64,000 bases of DNA from Symbiodinium natans (Eukaryota > Sar > Dinophyceae > Suessiales > Symbiodiniaceae): NCBI GenBank assembly GCA_905221605.1, contig CAJNDS010002463.1, forward strand, positions 346,477 to 410,476, given 5' to 3'. The notes under the pieces are model-generated. The model ran no database searches, had not been told where the DNA came from, and saw only the letters and a program-made list of their open reading frames with translations. Below are positions 28,581-37,548 of the stretch, piece by piece (the first letter of the stretch is position 1; each line of letters opens with the position of its first letter). The translations under genes and the position numbers were made by a program.

Positions 28581-29361
28581 CCGCAATCCCAACCAGCAGT
28601 GTTATGTCAACTCGGCAGTTTATGCGTGTCTATACTGGCTCAGATCCAAACTGGCGCAGGTGGGCACCAACAAGCTTCTACAGGGGCTGAGGAAACTTCA
28701 AGGCTTGGAATCCAAAAGTCTGCACCACATTGCATCCCTGTTTGATTGGAGGTCTTTGATGCAGGGATGGAGCAGGCCAGCTGTTCAGCATGATGTCACG
28801 GAATTTCTCATGCATATTCTTCGACAAGGGGAGCGCTCCTCTTGGGTTGGACAGTGGCAGTCGGGCACTTGGATTGCCGATCGGTATGAGCTGGAGGACA
28901 CAGGATGGGGCTTCATTCCGCTGCATGTGCCAGGTGCTGAAGAGAGCTATACACTACAGCAGTGTCTGGACTTTTGGCATCGTCGGCCATCGCAAATCTG
29001 GGGCGAACAAACTGCGTGTGCTTGCATTGCTTCCCATGAGACTCATGTTTGTTTTGCACTGCAGCGGTTTCGACGCAACTCAGATGTTGTTACGCGATAC
29101 AATGGGCACATTTCTGTCGAACGCAGGTACATGCTTCCTGTTCAGACGACAGATGGAGTGCAGCTGGTTCCCTTCATGGTTCAGGCAGCGATCCTTCATA
29201 TGGGGGAACGTGCAGATATGGGGCACTATCGTACTTTGCTCTGGTTTGCCGATGACGTTTCCTACCTGACTGATGATGGTGTCAGGGCACGGAAAATTCG
29301 CAAGTCTGATGCTGAGCTGATTGAGCGTGGCAGTTACGTAGTTTGTCTCACTCGTGTGTGA
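28558..29361 (+). CDS. ubiquitin-specific-protease (C19)-like domain
   Basis: ATG to TGA, 267 residues, overlapping the linker frame by about 20 nt. It carries the three USP signature boxes. Cys box: RNPNQQCYVNSAVYACL, catalytic Cys15. QQD-type box: VQHDVTEFLMHIL at 77-88. His box: ILHMGERADMGHYRTLLWF with His223 in GHY, followed by YLTDDG. It is about the minimal size of a USP catalytic core. Expected activity is cleavage of ubiquitin-like tags from proteins, or processing of the element's own polyprotein (both inferred). It is either the last part of the polyprotein or a separate small protein. Confidence 0.8.
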   Translation: MAILKLRFRNPNQQCYVNSAVYACLYWLRSKLAQVGTNKLLQGLRKLQGLESKSLHHIASLFDWRSLMQGWSRPAVQHDVTEFLMHILRQGERSSWVGQWQSGTWIADRYELEDTGWGFIPLHVPGAEESYTLQQCLDFWHRRPSQIWGEQTACACIASHETHVCFALQRFRRNSDVVTRYNGHISVERRYMLPVQTTDGVQLVPFMVQAAILHMGERADMGHYRTLLWFADDVSYLTDDGVRARKIRKSDAELIERGSYVVCLTRV

Positions 29362-29560
29362 TACTTTTCGTGTCTTTTCGCTGACTGCCCGCAGACACCC
29401 GTGTCGGGGTAGCCACGCAGGCACACGTGCCGGTGGTTGAATGTACATAGTACAGTCACTCGAAGTGACCGGGCCTGAAAACCAGGCTTGTTCAGTGCCA
29501 CATGCGCGCTTGGTGGAGCTTGACTCGCCCGCGTCTTCAAAGTCAAAAAAGTCACCGCTA
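29362..29560 (+). other. retroelement 3' UTR with two perfect hairpins
   Basis: GTCACT-CGA-AGTGAC (29455-29469) and GCCTG-AAAAC-CAGGC (29473-29487) lie back to back about 95 nt after the stop. Such 3' stem-loops are RT recognition sites in several LINE lineages (family knowledge). No poly(A) tail was seen. Confidence 0.5.
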
Positions 29561-29619
29561 GCTTGGCGCGGCTCATTCCCCTGAAGGATGAGCACGGGAG
29601 TGTCTTGCCCTCACCTCAG

Positions 29620-29761
29620 CCTTTGAGATCCCGCCGCTATCCGGACGGATTTCCGTGGGCAGCCAGCTCGGCCGCGTGTCGTCCAATCTCTGCGAATTTG
29701 CGTTCAAGAAGTGCCTCGGGTTTACATCCTACGACCGCTTTGGCCCCAAGAACATCGAGAG
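29620..29761 (+). CDS. exon, well supported, hypothetical
   Basis: Lies between CTCACCTCAG and GTTTGGGG, both good borders, and reads FEIPPLSGRISVGSQLGRVS, then LCEFAFKKCLGFTSYDRFGP and KNIER with nearly all codons ending in G or C. A competing frame (29563-29841) is open but less protein-like. No family recognised. It shows that host coding sequence resumes right after the retroelement. Confidence 0.58.
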
Positions 29762-29949
29762 GTTTGGGGCTTAGGGCTTGGGGTCTTGCCAGGGGCTTTT
29801 TGGGTCCTTGGGGGAGACCTCCTAAACCATGTAAACCCTAAACCATAAGCCCCAACACCCCTAAGACCACGCTCCCTGACCGAACTTTGAACGCTCCACA
29901 CCTTTTAGTTTGCCTCCCTCAGGCCTTCCCGTGGGTCCCTCCCTCCCTT

Positions 29950-30013
29950 TTCGGGTGTAGCGTTTCAGGGTTTTAGGGTTTAGGGTTTAGGGTTTAGGGT
30001 TTTAGGGTTTCAG
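29950..30013 (+). repeat. TTTAGGG array
   Basis: Degenerate heptamers ahead of the next island. Confidence 0.85.
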
Positions 30014-30109
30014 GATTATGGGGCCATCTCGGTAAAGCTTCAGGCAGGTTTGAGGCGGGAGCTGCACTTAAACTGTAAACCCCCTTGCCACCCTCAGAAA
30101 GAACCCTGA
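30014..30109 (+). CDS. exon-like open island
   Basis: After TTTCAG it reads DYGAISVKLQAGLRRELHLN and ends in TGA. An early donor (CTCG before GTAAAG) could cut it at 30031. Confidence 0.38.
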   Translation, partial: DYGAISVKLQAGLRRELHLNCKPPCHPQKEP

Positions 30110-30329
30110 ACAAACTGTACGCCTTGAAACCTATCCCCTAAGAAGTGCCCTAAGCCCCAAAACCTCTAAACCCTAAAAGCCTCAACCCCAAACCCTGACC
30201 CCTAAACCTCTAAACCCCCGAGAGCCCTAAACCCCTAAAGCCTGGCCTAAACCAACTAGTGGTATAGGAACCAGGAGGTTCATTGAGTCCACAAAGAAAG
30301 GCACCTCTCCCTCAACCCCTAAAAAGCCC

Positions 30330-30598
30330 TAAACCCCTAAGCCCCTCAACCCCCTAAACCCCTAAACCCCTAAACCCCTAAACCCCTAAACCCCTAAACC
30401 CCTAAACCCCTAAACCCCTAAACCCCTAAACCCCTAAACCCCTAAACCCCTAAACCCCTAAACCCCTAAACACCGAAACCCCTAAACCCCAAACCCTAAG
30501 CCCCAAACCCCTAGACCCCTAAACCCCAAGCTTTAAACCCTAAGCCCCTAAGCCCCTAGGCCCCTAAGCCCATAAACCCTAAACCCTAAACCCCAAAG
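30330..30598 (-). repeat. CCCCTAAA octamer array
   Basis: About 17 copies of CCCCTAAA (30355-30490), then mixed CCCCAAG/CCCTAAA. The spacer 30110-30330 holds diverged copies and a weak open island (30262-30312). Confidence 0.95.
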
Positions 30599-30691
30599 GT
30601 GGACGCTGAAGAGTTTCATCTCCGGCCCCGCGAGTTCCGCAGACAGCTGGGCCCTTGGGGGGTTGGGGCACGCGCCGGCACGTCTCCAGAG
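30599..30691 (+). CDS. exon, hypothetical
   Basis: Exactly 31 codons between CCAAAG and GTAGGG, reading VDAEEFHLRPREFRRQLGPW then GARAGTSPE. Arg-rich; both borders fit. CCCTAAA-type repeats precede and TTTAGGG repeats follow. Confidence 0.5.
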
Positions 30692-30910
30692 GTAGGGTTT
30701 AGGGTTTAGGGTTTAGGGTTTAGGGCTTAGGGTTTAGGGTTTAGGGTTTAGGGTTTAGGGTTTAGGGTTTAGGGTTTAGGGTTTAGGGTTTAGGTTTGAG
30801 GGTTTGAGGGTTTGAGGGTTTAGGTTTCAGGGTTTAGGGTGTTTAGGGTTTAGGGGGTTTAGGGTGTTTAGGGGGTTTAGGGGGTTTAGGGGGTTTAGGG
30901 GGCTCAGGGG
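30692..30910 (+). repeat. TTTAGGG then GGTTTAGGG array
   Basis: Pure TTTAGGG copies pass into TTTGAGGG and GGGTTTAGG(G) nonamers. Confidence 0.95.
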
Positions 30911-31366
30911 TTTTAGGATGCCAAGTGCCCTAAATAAGTTCGAACACTTGGGCTTAGGGTTGCAATGCTAAGCCCTACACCTCAAACCCTAAACCCTAAA
31001 CCCTAAACCCTAAACCCTAAACCCTAAACCCCAAACCCTAAACCCTGAAGCCTAAACCCTGCGTGAATCATTGTCAGAAGCCTCCGAGCGGCCAACCTAG
31101 ACAAGACTGGCCTAGAAACTGGGGGCCGCGCGGAGCTTTCGCCTGGATGCTGTAGGTGGCTTAGGGTTTGCGGTTTGGGGTTTGGGGTTTAGGGTTTAGG
31201 GTTTGGGGTTTGGGGTTGAGGGCTTGGCAAAGGTTCCCAGGGTTGTCTTGATTCAGAAACGCCAGCAATCTGCAGGAAGCAGGGTTGTACGTGCCCTAAC
31301 TTGCGTGAATGTTTTGGCAGCATCTACATGTACATGTGTACCCTAAACCCTAAACCCTAAACCCAG
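30910..31366. other. heptamers plus weak islands
   Basis: CCCTAAA (30985-31055) and TTTGGGG (31160-31215) arrays. Two islands, 31081-31151 (PPSGQPRQDWPRNWGPRGAF) and 31221-31335 (LAKVPRVVLIQKRQQSAGSR), are open but not otherwise supported. Confidence 0.6.
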
Positions 31367-31439
31367 AATCTACTTGCTAGGGCCCCAGAACCTCAAGTCT
31401 AGATGCCGTTCAGAATCGGATCATAGGTTGTATTGTGGG
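31367..31439 (+). CDS. exon-like open island
   Basis: Between AACCCAG and GTGTAG it reads YLLGPQNLKSRCRSESDHRL. Unknown. Confidence 0.37.
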
Positions 31440-31533
31440 GTGTAGCTACTAGACCCTAATCTCCAAAACCCTAAACCCTAAACCCTGAACCCTAAACCCT
31501 AAACCCTGAACCTTAAACCCTAAACCCTAAACC

Positions 31534-31581
31534 GTTCGGGCTGGCGATCCTCAGTCCACGACCCCAGGAAAGCCTGAAGAG
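31534..31581 (+). CDS. exon-like open island
   Basis: Reads VRAGDPQSTTPGKPEE between CCCTAAA and TTTAGGG arrays. Its left border lacks an AG. Confidence 0.3.
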
Positions 31582-31629
31582 GGTTTAGGGTTTAGTGTTT
31601 AGGGTTTAGGGTTTAGGGTTTGGGGAGAG

Positions 31630-31682
31630 ATCTCAAGCACCAAACTTAGGCCAGTTCGGAAATCTAGAGGGGATGTTCTTGG
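31630..31682 (+). CDS. exon-like open island
   Basis: After GGGAGAG it reads ISSTKLRPVRKSRGDVL, ending before GTTTGG. Basic and short. Confidence 0.3.
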
Positions 31683-31819
31683 GTTTGGGGTCTAGGGTTC
31701 AGGGTTTGGGATTTAGGGTTTGTGGTTTAGGGTTTAGGGTTTGGGGTTTAGGTTTAGGGTTCATGGGTCTAAATCCTAAACCCCAAGGCCCTCAACCCTG
31801 TGTGTGGAGTTGAGGCCAG

Positions 31820-31923
31820 ATCATCCACAAGGAGGTCTTGGCCCTTCGTTATGGCATTGGCCGCAAGATCGTGGGCATCAACACCACCCTTCTGCTACTC
31901 GGGGAGGGTTCGGAGTTTTACAG
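31820..31923 (+). CDS. exon, hypothetical
   Basis: Between GAGGCCAG and GTGCCA it reads IIHKEVLALRYGIGRKIVGI then NTTLLLLGEGSEFY with strong GC3 bias. Good acceptor and donor. It resembles a conserved core-protein exon, but I cannot name it. Confidence 0.55.
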
Positions 31924-31959
31924 GTGCCAGGTTGATGGACCCTAAACCCTAAACGAAAG

Positions 31960-32065
31960 GGTGCGGACCCTAATGGGCTTGGGACGTTCCGCAAGCAAGT
32001 CAAAAGGCAAATTGATGGAACGTCAAGACATGTCAAGGCATCTTCGAGGCAATACAGCAAACAAA
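31960..32065 (+). CDS. exon, hypothetical
   Basis: Between ACGAAAG and GTAGGA it reads GADPNGLGTFRKQVKRQIDG then TSRHVKASSRQYSKQ. Basic. A second frame (from 31961) is also open. Probably same gene as 31820. Confidence 0.43.
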
Positions 32066-32071
32066 GTAGGA

Positions 32072-32174
32072 TGCCCAGTAGTACCCTTATTCCCTTTTTT
32101 GGGGGGTTTGGGTTCCCTTATAAACCCCTTTAAGCAAAGAAGGGGCACCCTTTTTAAGCCTTGGTTACTGGGCA
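32072..32174. mobile_element. MITE-like element, family B
   Basis: Terminal inverted repeats TGCCCAGTAG and TTACTGGGCA bound a 103-bp AT/T-rich unit with TACCCTTATT and CTTATAAACC inside. Related copies start at 34919 and 36153. Confidence 0.65.
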
Positions 32175-32322
32175 GCCTAGACAAGGGCAACTTCCCCCCC
32201 TGTGAGGGGCCTCCCTGCAAGGTGAGGCCTCCCAAAACCCTAAACCCTAAGCCCTAAACCCTAAACCCTAAACCCTAAACTGACCCTAAACCCTAAACCC
32301 TAAACCCTGAACCCTAGAAAAG

Positions 32323-32409
32323 GCTGGTTATCGTGCTCTCGATGCAGCTTCGCTTGATCTTCCGGCCGGATCTCCCAGCACTGATCTCCCCGAACCTTTC
32401 CTGGACGCC
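32323..32409 (+). CDS. exon, hypothetical
   Basis: Exactly 29 codons between AGAAAAG and GTTTAG, reading AGYRALDAASLDLPAGSPST then DLPEPFLDA. GC-rich codons; acidic tail. Confidence 0.48.
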
Positions 32410-32590
32410 GTTTAGGGTTTAGGGTTTAGGGTTTAGGGTTTAGGGTTTCGTTTTTAGGGCCATTCTAGGGTTTCTCGGGTTGAGGCTTGTGGGTTCAGAG
32501 CCCTAAACCCTGAACCCTACCCCCTGAGCCCTAAACTTGCCCTAAACCCGACCCAACAAACCCGAAACCCTAAAGGGGTATTCTGCTCTC

Positions 32591-32645
32591 TGGGAAGAGA
32601 GGACCATTGCGGGCCACCTGTCCTGGATGACCCTGGCGCCTGGCC
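32591..32645 (+). CDS. exon-like open island
   Basis: Reads WEERTIAGHLSWMTLA and ends at CTGGCC before GTTTAA. Start uncertain (AG at 32597). Confidence 0.33.
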
Positions 32646-32649
32646 GTTT

Positions 32650-32935
32650 AAAATTCAGGGTGTAGGGTTCTAGGGTTTAGGGTCTAGGGTTTAATTAGGG
32701 CTTAGGGTCTAGGGTTTAGGGTTTAGGGTTTCTGGGGTTTAGGGTTTAGTAGGGTTTAGGGTTTTCGGCTGAGGGTTTAGGGGCCGCCCATGGCCCTAAA
32801 CTACCTGTGTTGGAGGTTTTGGGTTGTGGGCTTTGGGGTTTTTGGTGTTTAGGGTGTAGGGTTCAGGGTTCAGGGTTCAGGGTTCAGGGCTCAGGGTTCA
32901 GGGTTCAGGGTTCAGGGTTCAGGGTAAGGAGAGCG
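32650..32935 (+). repeat. TTTAGGG and TTCAGGG arrays
   Basis: Degenerate TTTAGGG (32655-32780) and a pure TTCAGGG block (32855-32925). Confidence 0.93.
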
Positions 32936-33099
32936 CAGATCATCGCGATGGAAGACGCGTTGCACCTTCCTCCCAAGCACACAAGCACACAAGCCCACAA
33001 GCAAACAAACAAGCAAACGCACATAGAAAGACAAAGAAAGAAAGAAAGAAAAAGACAGCAAGGAAGGAGGAAAGAAATAAGGAACAAATATGAAATAGA

Positions 33100-33419
33100 G
33101 CAAGAAACACACACACACACACACACACCCACACACTCCCACACTCACACACTCGCACACACACTCACACACACTCACACACTCACACACTCACTCACAG
33201 CCTCGCCCTCAGCTTCACCTCAGCCTCACCCTCAGCCTCAGCTTCAGCCTCACCCTTCACCCTCACCCTCTCACCCTCACTCTCTCCCTCTCACCCTCAC
33301 CCTCACACCCACCCTCACACCCACGCACGCAGGCACGCACGCAGGCACGCGAACAGGCACGCACGCAGACGCGCACGCAGACTCGCACGCGGGCATGCAC
33401 GTAGGCACGCATGTGGACT

Positions 33420-33495
<76 letters not shown>

Positions 33496-33500
33496 GGGCA
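33100..33500. repeat. CA, CCT(CA) and GCACGCAG microsatellites, ending (CA)n(CG)n
   Basis: ACAC-rich tracts (33105-33200), CTCACCCT repeats (33200-33320), GCACGCAG repeats (33320-33410), then (CA)29 and (CG)7 (33424-33497). Frames through it (HTHTHT, VCVCVC) are artefacts. The alternating purine-pyrimidine tract could form Z-DNA. Confidence 0.97.
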
Positions 33501-33551
33501 AGTATGCAGATGCACGCAGACAAGCGCCCAGACTCGCACGCAGCAATTCAG

Positions 33552-33646
33552 AGAAACCATCCCCGGAGAATGACGGCCTCGCGCTGGTGGACATGCATCG
33601 AGTTGGCCATGTCAGAATTGGGGCAGTTGATCCGCACCCGAGATGC
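33552..33646 (+). CDS. PAS-like membrane protein, exon 1 of the recognised set
   Basis: Lies between CAATTCAG and GTAAGG. Thirty-one codons plus GC read ASRWWTCIELAMSELGQLIR then TRD. The split codon GC|G is completed in phase by the next exon. The true start codon may be upstream. An overlapping frame (NDGLALVDMHRVGHV) is open but does not fit the phase chain. Confidence 0.6.
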
Positions 33647-34123
33647 GTAAGGTGCTTTGTTGGTTCCCGAACTGTCTATAAGCCGAAAATTCACCGGCTG
33701 GGCTTTAGGGGTGTTTTGTGATAAGGTGTAAAATTCGGATTAAGCACGCTCGTGGAAGCTTGAATGTCTATGAGCCACTAAACCCTGAACCCAAAACCTA
33801 AACCCTAAACCCATCTAAACCCTAAACCCTAAACCCTAAACCATTTCAAGCTTAGGCCTTCGTGGTACCTCAGCTGGCACGGAGCGATCTGTGGCTTCTA
33901 ACTTCTCCAGCTTAGAACATTTTTTCGTTCGTACGCACATACACACTTATGGCATATGTGTAGTATAAACGTATATAAAGATATAAACAAAACATATATG
34001 TATACAGAGATAGGTATGATTTTTTGCGTTCGACTCGACAAATCATGTATTTAAGTAAAGTTGCTTGTTTCTTGTAGCTTAGTACATTTCTGAAAATAAG
34101 CTTGTGTTCCTTGCGCATTGCAG

Positions 34124-34249
34124 GTTTAGTTGCTACTCGCTACTGCTGGTGGCCTACGTTCTTCCGTATGCCGACGCCCTGGATGGCAGCACGCGAGTGG
34201 CACTCATCGTCTTCAGCCTCTTCCGGTTTCCCGCCGTTGTGATGGCAAG
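34124..34249 (+). CDS. PAS-like membrane protein, exon 2
   Basis: Between GCATTGCAG and GTGGGG. It begins with the G that completes exon 1's Ala codon and reads SLLLVAYVLPYADALDGSTR then VALIVFSLFRFPAVVMA, two hydrophobic helices. It ends with AG, completed to Arg by exon 3. GC3-biased. Confidence 0.7.
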
Positions 34250-34284
34250 GTGGGGACCGTGGGACCTAAGCCCTTAACCCTTAT

Positions 34285-34665
34285 GCCCTGAACCCTAGAC
34301 CCTAAACCCTAAACCCTAAACCCTAAACCGTAAACCCTAAACCCCAAACCCTAAACCCTAAACCCTAAACCGCCATATATGACCCTTGAACCTGAGCCGC
34401 TGGTTGCATTGAGTTTAGGGCCTTGGGGGCGCCTGAGCCCTAGAACCCCGCAACAACGCCCTCAGTACGCCCCAAACCCTAAACCCTAAACCCTAAACCC
34501 TAGAGCCTAAACCCTAAACCCTAAACCCCAAACCCGAAACCCTAAACCCTAAACCCTAAACCCTAAACCCTAAACCCTAAACCCCCCTCCTCACCGCCTG
34601 AACACACCTCAGAGACCCCCCCACTACTCGCACTGTGACCCCTCCCCTCATCCTCCCTCCAACCC

Positions 34666-34696
<31 letters not shown>

Positions 34697-34855
34697 ACAC
34701 CCCCTCACCCTCTGGGGTGGGGAACCTAAACCCTAAACCCTAAACTCTAAACCCTAAACCCTAAACCCTAAACCCTAAACCCTAGACCGTAGACCCTAAA
34801 CCCTAGACCCTAAACCCCATAATGGAAACCCTAAACCCAAACGTGTAGGGCGTTT
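34285..34855 (-). repeat. CCCTAAA arrays with a 28-bp C tract
   Basis: Intron filling: CCCTAAA (34290-34375, 34475-34585, 34728-34830) around a pyrimidine-rich stretch with an uninterrupted C run near 34670-34697. Confidence 0.95.
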
Positions 34856-34918
34856 AGGGTTGAGGCTTGATTTCCTAGGGTCGCAGAGAGCCCAACACCC
34901 CTCAGTCAGAACCTTAGT

Positions 34919-35017
34919 AGACGAGTGGTACCCTTTATCTTATTGTTTTGGTTCTGGTTTCCCTTACTTCATAACCAACCCGAAAAAGGGTGCCCTTATT
35001 GAATATGGTTACAGGGC
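34919..35017. mobile_element. MITE-like element, family B copy 2
   Basis: GAGTGGTACCCTTTATCTTA and AAAGGGTGCCCTTATTG with GGTTACAGGGC at the end match the 32072 copy. Confidence 0.5.
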
Positions 35018-35408
35018 TAAAAAAAAGGACATACCTGAATCTATCGCCCGGAGAAAACCGCGCCCAAGCCCGCGCTGGTTGAAAAACGCCAGACAATTCG
35101 ACCACTGGGTTTAGGGTTTAGGGTTTAGGGTTCAGGGTTTAGGGTTAAGGGTTTAGGGTTCGCAGTACGTCCAATGCGACCACCGCTTGAGGAATAACGC
35201 CCGCACATCTCGCGCGGGCTTCGCGCGCGCGCGCGCGCCATGCGCGCGCCGCGCAAGCAACTCAATGTGCCCCTCCTTTGTGCTGGACGTAAGAACTCCA
35301 CAGTGTGTTGGCACGCCGTTGGGGTAAAAGCCCGAAATACCCTGAACTCCACTAATCCCTAAACCCGAAACCCTATGAACCATTGGACTCATGCCTCCGA
35401 GCCCAGAG

Positions 35409-35546
35409 GCGGGTGTACACGGTGCTGCTGGGCAACATACCCTTCGCCGTGGCGCTCGCCTACCGGACTTGTACAGAGCAGAGCGAGGAGACTTACGCGG
35501 GCATTGCGGCGGTGGTGGGCATGGAGTGCCTGCATCTCGTGCCTAG
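35409..35546 (+). CDS. PAS-like membrane protein, exon 3
   Basis: Acceptor GAGCCCAGAG gives the single G needed to complete Arg from exon 2. It reads RVYTVLLGNIPFAVALAYRT then EETYAGIAAVVGMECLHL, again hydrophobic. Donor either CCTAG before GTCGG (35546) or CTC before GTGCC (35538). Only the latter leaves the phase 0 needed by exon 4. Confidence 0.68.
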   Translation, partial: AGVHGAAGQHTLRRGARLPDLYRAERGDLRGHCGGGGHGVPASRA

Positions 35547-35576
35547 GTCGGCCCTCGAGATGTTATTTTTTCTATA

Positions 35577-35601
35577 TACATCATCATCATCATCATCATC
35601 A

Positions 35602-35660
<59 letters not shown>

Positions 35661-35705
35661 ATCGTCATCATCATCATCGTCGTCATCATCATCATCATCA
35701 TCATG
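35577..35705 (+). repeat. (CAT/CGT)n trinucleotide repeat
   Basis: About 42 units of TCA/TCG in the intron after exon 3. It extends frames as poly-Ser or poly-His, which are not real protein. Confidence 0.97.
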
Positions 35706-36152
35706 TTTTTATGTTCTTTTTGGGGGGAGGCTTTAAGAGGATAGACTCTAAACTCTGAACCCTAAACGCAAAACCCCATAAACTCTAAGCCGTAAACCCT
35801 AAACAAAAGTTTCAAGGGGGGGCCCAAGCTAGGTACTCCTGACCGCGGCCGCCTTTGTCTTTGAAGACTACTTGGCACGGAGAGACGCTCACTCGATGAC
35901 CCCGGAAGTAATTCAGACCCCGGAAGTGATTCAGGGTTGATTGGTTTAGGGTTTAGGGTTTAGAGTTTAGGGTTTAGAGTTTAGGGTTTAGGGTTGAATA
36001 TAGCGGTCGGAAAAATTACTAATAATGTTCCCTTGCGGCCCCTTTGCAATTCTACTAGAAGAACTCCCAAAACCCTATTCTTATTATTCAGGCCCCTAGA
36101 TTAGGGTTTAGGTTTCGGTTCTTGAGAGGGGTTGCGACCTCGAGTTTTTGGT

Positions 36153-36231
36153 AGCCCAGTGGTACCCTTTGCCCTTTTTTTTCTTTTGGTTACGGGTTCC
36201 CCCTTATAAAGAAACCAACCCAAACACCCGT
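36153..36231. mobile_element. MITE-like element, family B copy 3 (partial)
   Basis: AGCCCAGTGGTACCCTTTGC and GGTTACGGGTTCCCCCTTAT match the left two thirds of family B; the right end is lost into CCCCAAA repeats. Confidence 0.5.
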
Positions 36232-36355
36232 GAAAACCCCAAACCCCAAACCCCAAACCCCAAACCCCAAACCCCAAACCCCAAACCCCAAACCCCAAAC
36301 CCCAAACCCCAAACCCCAAACCCCAAACCCTAAACCCTAAACCCTAAACCCTAAA
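36232..36355 (-). repeat. CCCCAAA array
   Basis: Fourteen pure CCCCAAA copies and four CCCTAAA copies. Confidence 0.97.
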
Positions 36356-36399
36356 CCCCCAGATGGGCTACTAAGAGTTGATTGTTCTGGGAAGTTCAG

Positions 36400-36489
36400 G
36401 TGGAGCTGGACATGGAGAGAGGCAATGCCCTGACCCAACTCAACGCGGCAATCGCCCTGCTTCAGCTCACCTGCGACGCGGTGGTCGAG
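36400..36489 (+). CDS. PAS-like membrane protein, exon 4 (start of PAS-like domain)
   Basis: After GAAGTTCAG, thirty codons read VELDMERGNALTQLNAAIAL then LQLTCDAVVE. The CDAVVE end continues directly into LDADFRL of exon 5. GAG is present at both sides of the intron, so the exact junction is ambiguous and the donor is non-canonical. Confidence 0.7.
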
Positions 36490-36600
36490 CCTTTCCTAAG
36501 TTTGCCGGGGTTTGGGGGGCGTTGGGGGGGGGGGGGGGGGGGTTTGGGGGGGGAAGTTTGGAGGGGGGAGTTTGGGGCCCCTGCTAAAACCTATGTTTGA
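36490..36600 (+). repeat. G-rich tract
   Basis: G runs, the longest about 20 nt (36522-36542), form potential G-quadruplexes just inside the intron. Confidence 0.9.
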
Positions 36601-37110
36601 CTAGGCTTTTCTGTATCTCACTATGAAACCCTCTGGCCATGTGGTAGAGCCGGGTCTACTTGGACAAATGATACCAACCTTTGTTGGCGCAGCAAATGCC
36701 TCACCAGCATGGCATTGTGGGTCCGAAAAGTTCTGGAATTCAGAAATCTTGGTGGCTGAAAACCTGGAAAGTCAATGGGCGGATACTCACAAAATACAGA
36801 TTTGCAGACCCCCCGCCGCACCCAAGACGCGCTCCTGGATCTGTCTCTTACTTTCACCATCTTCGGGGACCTACTGGTGATAAGGATTCTTAAGGATGGT
36901 CTCTCTGTATCAGCCTGACATAGTATGGGGACTACTGCTTCAACGGAGTCCCTTTCGAAGCAAGCTGTTTTCACAACACAGAGCTTCAAGTCTGACTTTT
37001 AGCTGTGATTCCTGCTGTGATTGAAAAAGCTTTCGCGCTTTTTTGAAAGGGCTTATATCACTGCTATTACCACCTCCGCCGCCGCCGCCATCTTCTTCTT
37101 GATGCTTGCT
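36600..37110. other. unique intronic block, unassigned
   Basis: About 500 bp without heptamers. Open on plus from ATG 36623 (MKPSGHVVEPGLLGQMIPTF) and on minus (36621-36989). Neither is recognised and neither fits the surrounding exon chain. Confidence 0.4.
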
Positions 37111-37548
37111 ACTTGCTTCTTGCTACTTGCTACTTACTAGTTTGCTGCGTGCTGCTCACTTCTTACTACTTGGTTCTTACTACGTACTATATGGAATGGA
37201 ATGGCCAAAAAGGCTGGGAAGAAGAACATTGTTCCACGAAAATACCGTCAATTAGCATCTGGTGTCTTTTGCCTCACAACACACGCCCAGAATTCCCTTG
37301 TCTTTCCAGCGAATTCCCTTGTCTTGCCAGCGGTCACCTCCTTAAATGCACCAACACTCATATTAAAATTCAAAGAACAGAGGGTATCAAAGAAACTCGT
37401 CAAACGTTATTGGGTCGCAAACCCTCTCCATCGCTTTCTGCAAACCCTACATCAACCCTGAACCCCAAACCCCAAACCCCAAACCCCAAACCCTAAACCC
37501 TAAACCCCAAACCCTAAACCCTAAAACGTCTTTCCGATGTAAAAGGAG

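Larger units (their letters stand above)
20890..29560 (+). mobile_element. non-LTR (LINE-type) retrotransposon with USP-like domain
   Basis: One + strand element of about 8.6 kb encodes, in order, a proline-rich ORF1 region, an EEP-type endonuclease, an RT with SIDLSKAFD, VRQGDVLSP and YADD motifs, four C2H2/C2HC-type zinc fingers, a helical linker domain and a deubiquitinase-like domain. No long terminal repeats were found, and endonuclease before RT fits the non-LTR class. The domains occupy different frames, joined at about 24.15, 25.2, 27.04, 27.75 and 28.55 kb, so it is probably an inactive copy with single-base indels, although some joins could be translational. Boundaries are approximate: the left edge is placed after CCCTAAA repeats, the right edge after two 3' hairpins. 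No target-site duplication was identified. A short inverted repeat (CAGGTGCC/GGCACCTG) sits at 20863-20917. Confidence 0.85.

Noticed and set aside
27734-28592. Minus-strand ORFs of 119 and 190 residues
   Set aside because: Antisense to the finger and linker region of the retroelement, whose plus-strand reading shows protein-like structure.
32905-33600. Open frames of HTHTHT/VCVCVC type
   Set aside because: Dinucleotide microsatellite. Only the last part (33552-33646) fits an exon.
33720-33780. Open island KIRIKHARGSLNVYEP
   Set aside because: Lies inside the intron between PAS-like exons 1 and 2, without splice borders. It shows that openness alone is weak evidence for short islands.
35375-35758. 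Poly-Ser / poly-His protein of about 120 residues
   Set aside because: The tail is a (CAT/CGT)n microsatellite after a splice donor. Only 35409-35546 is kept.
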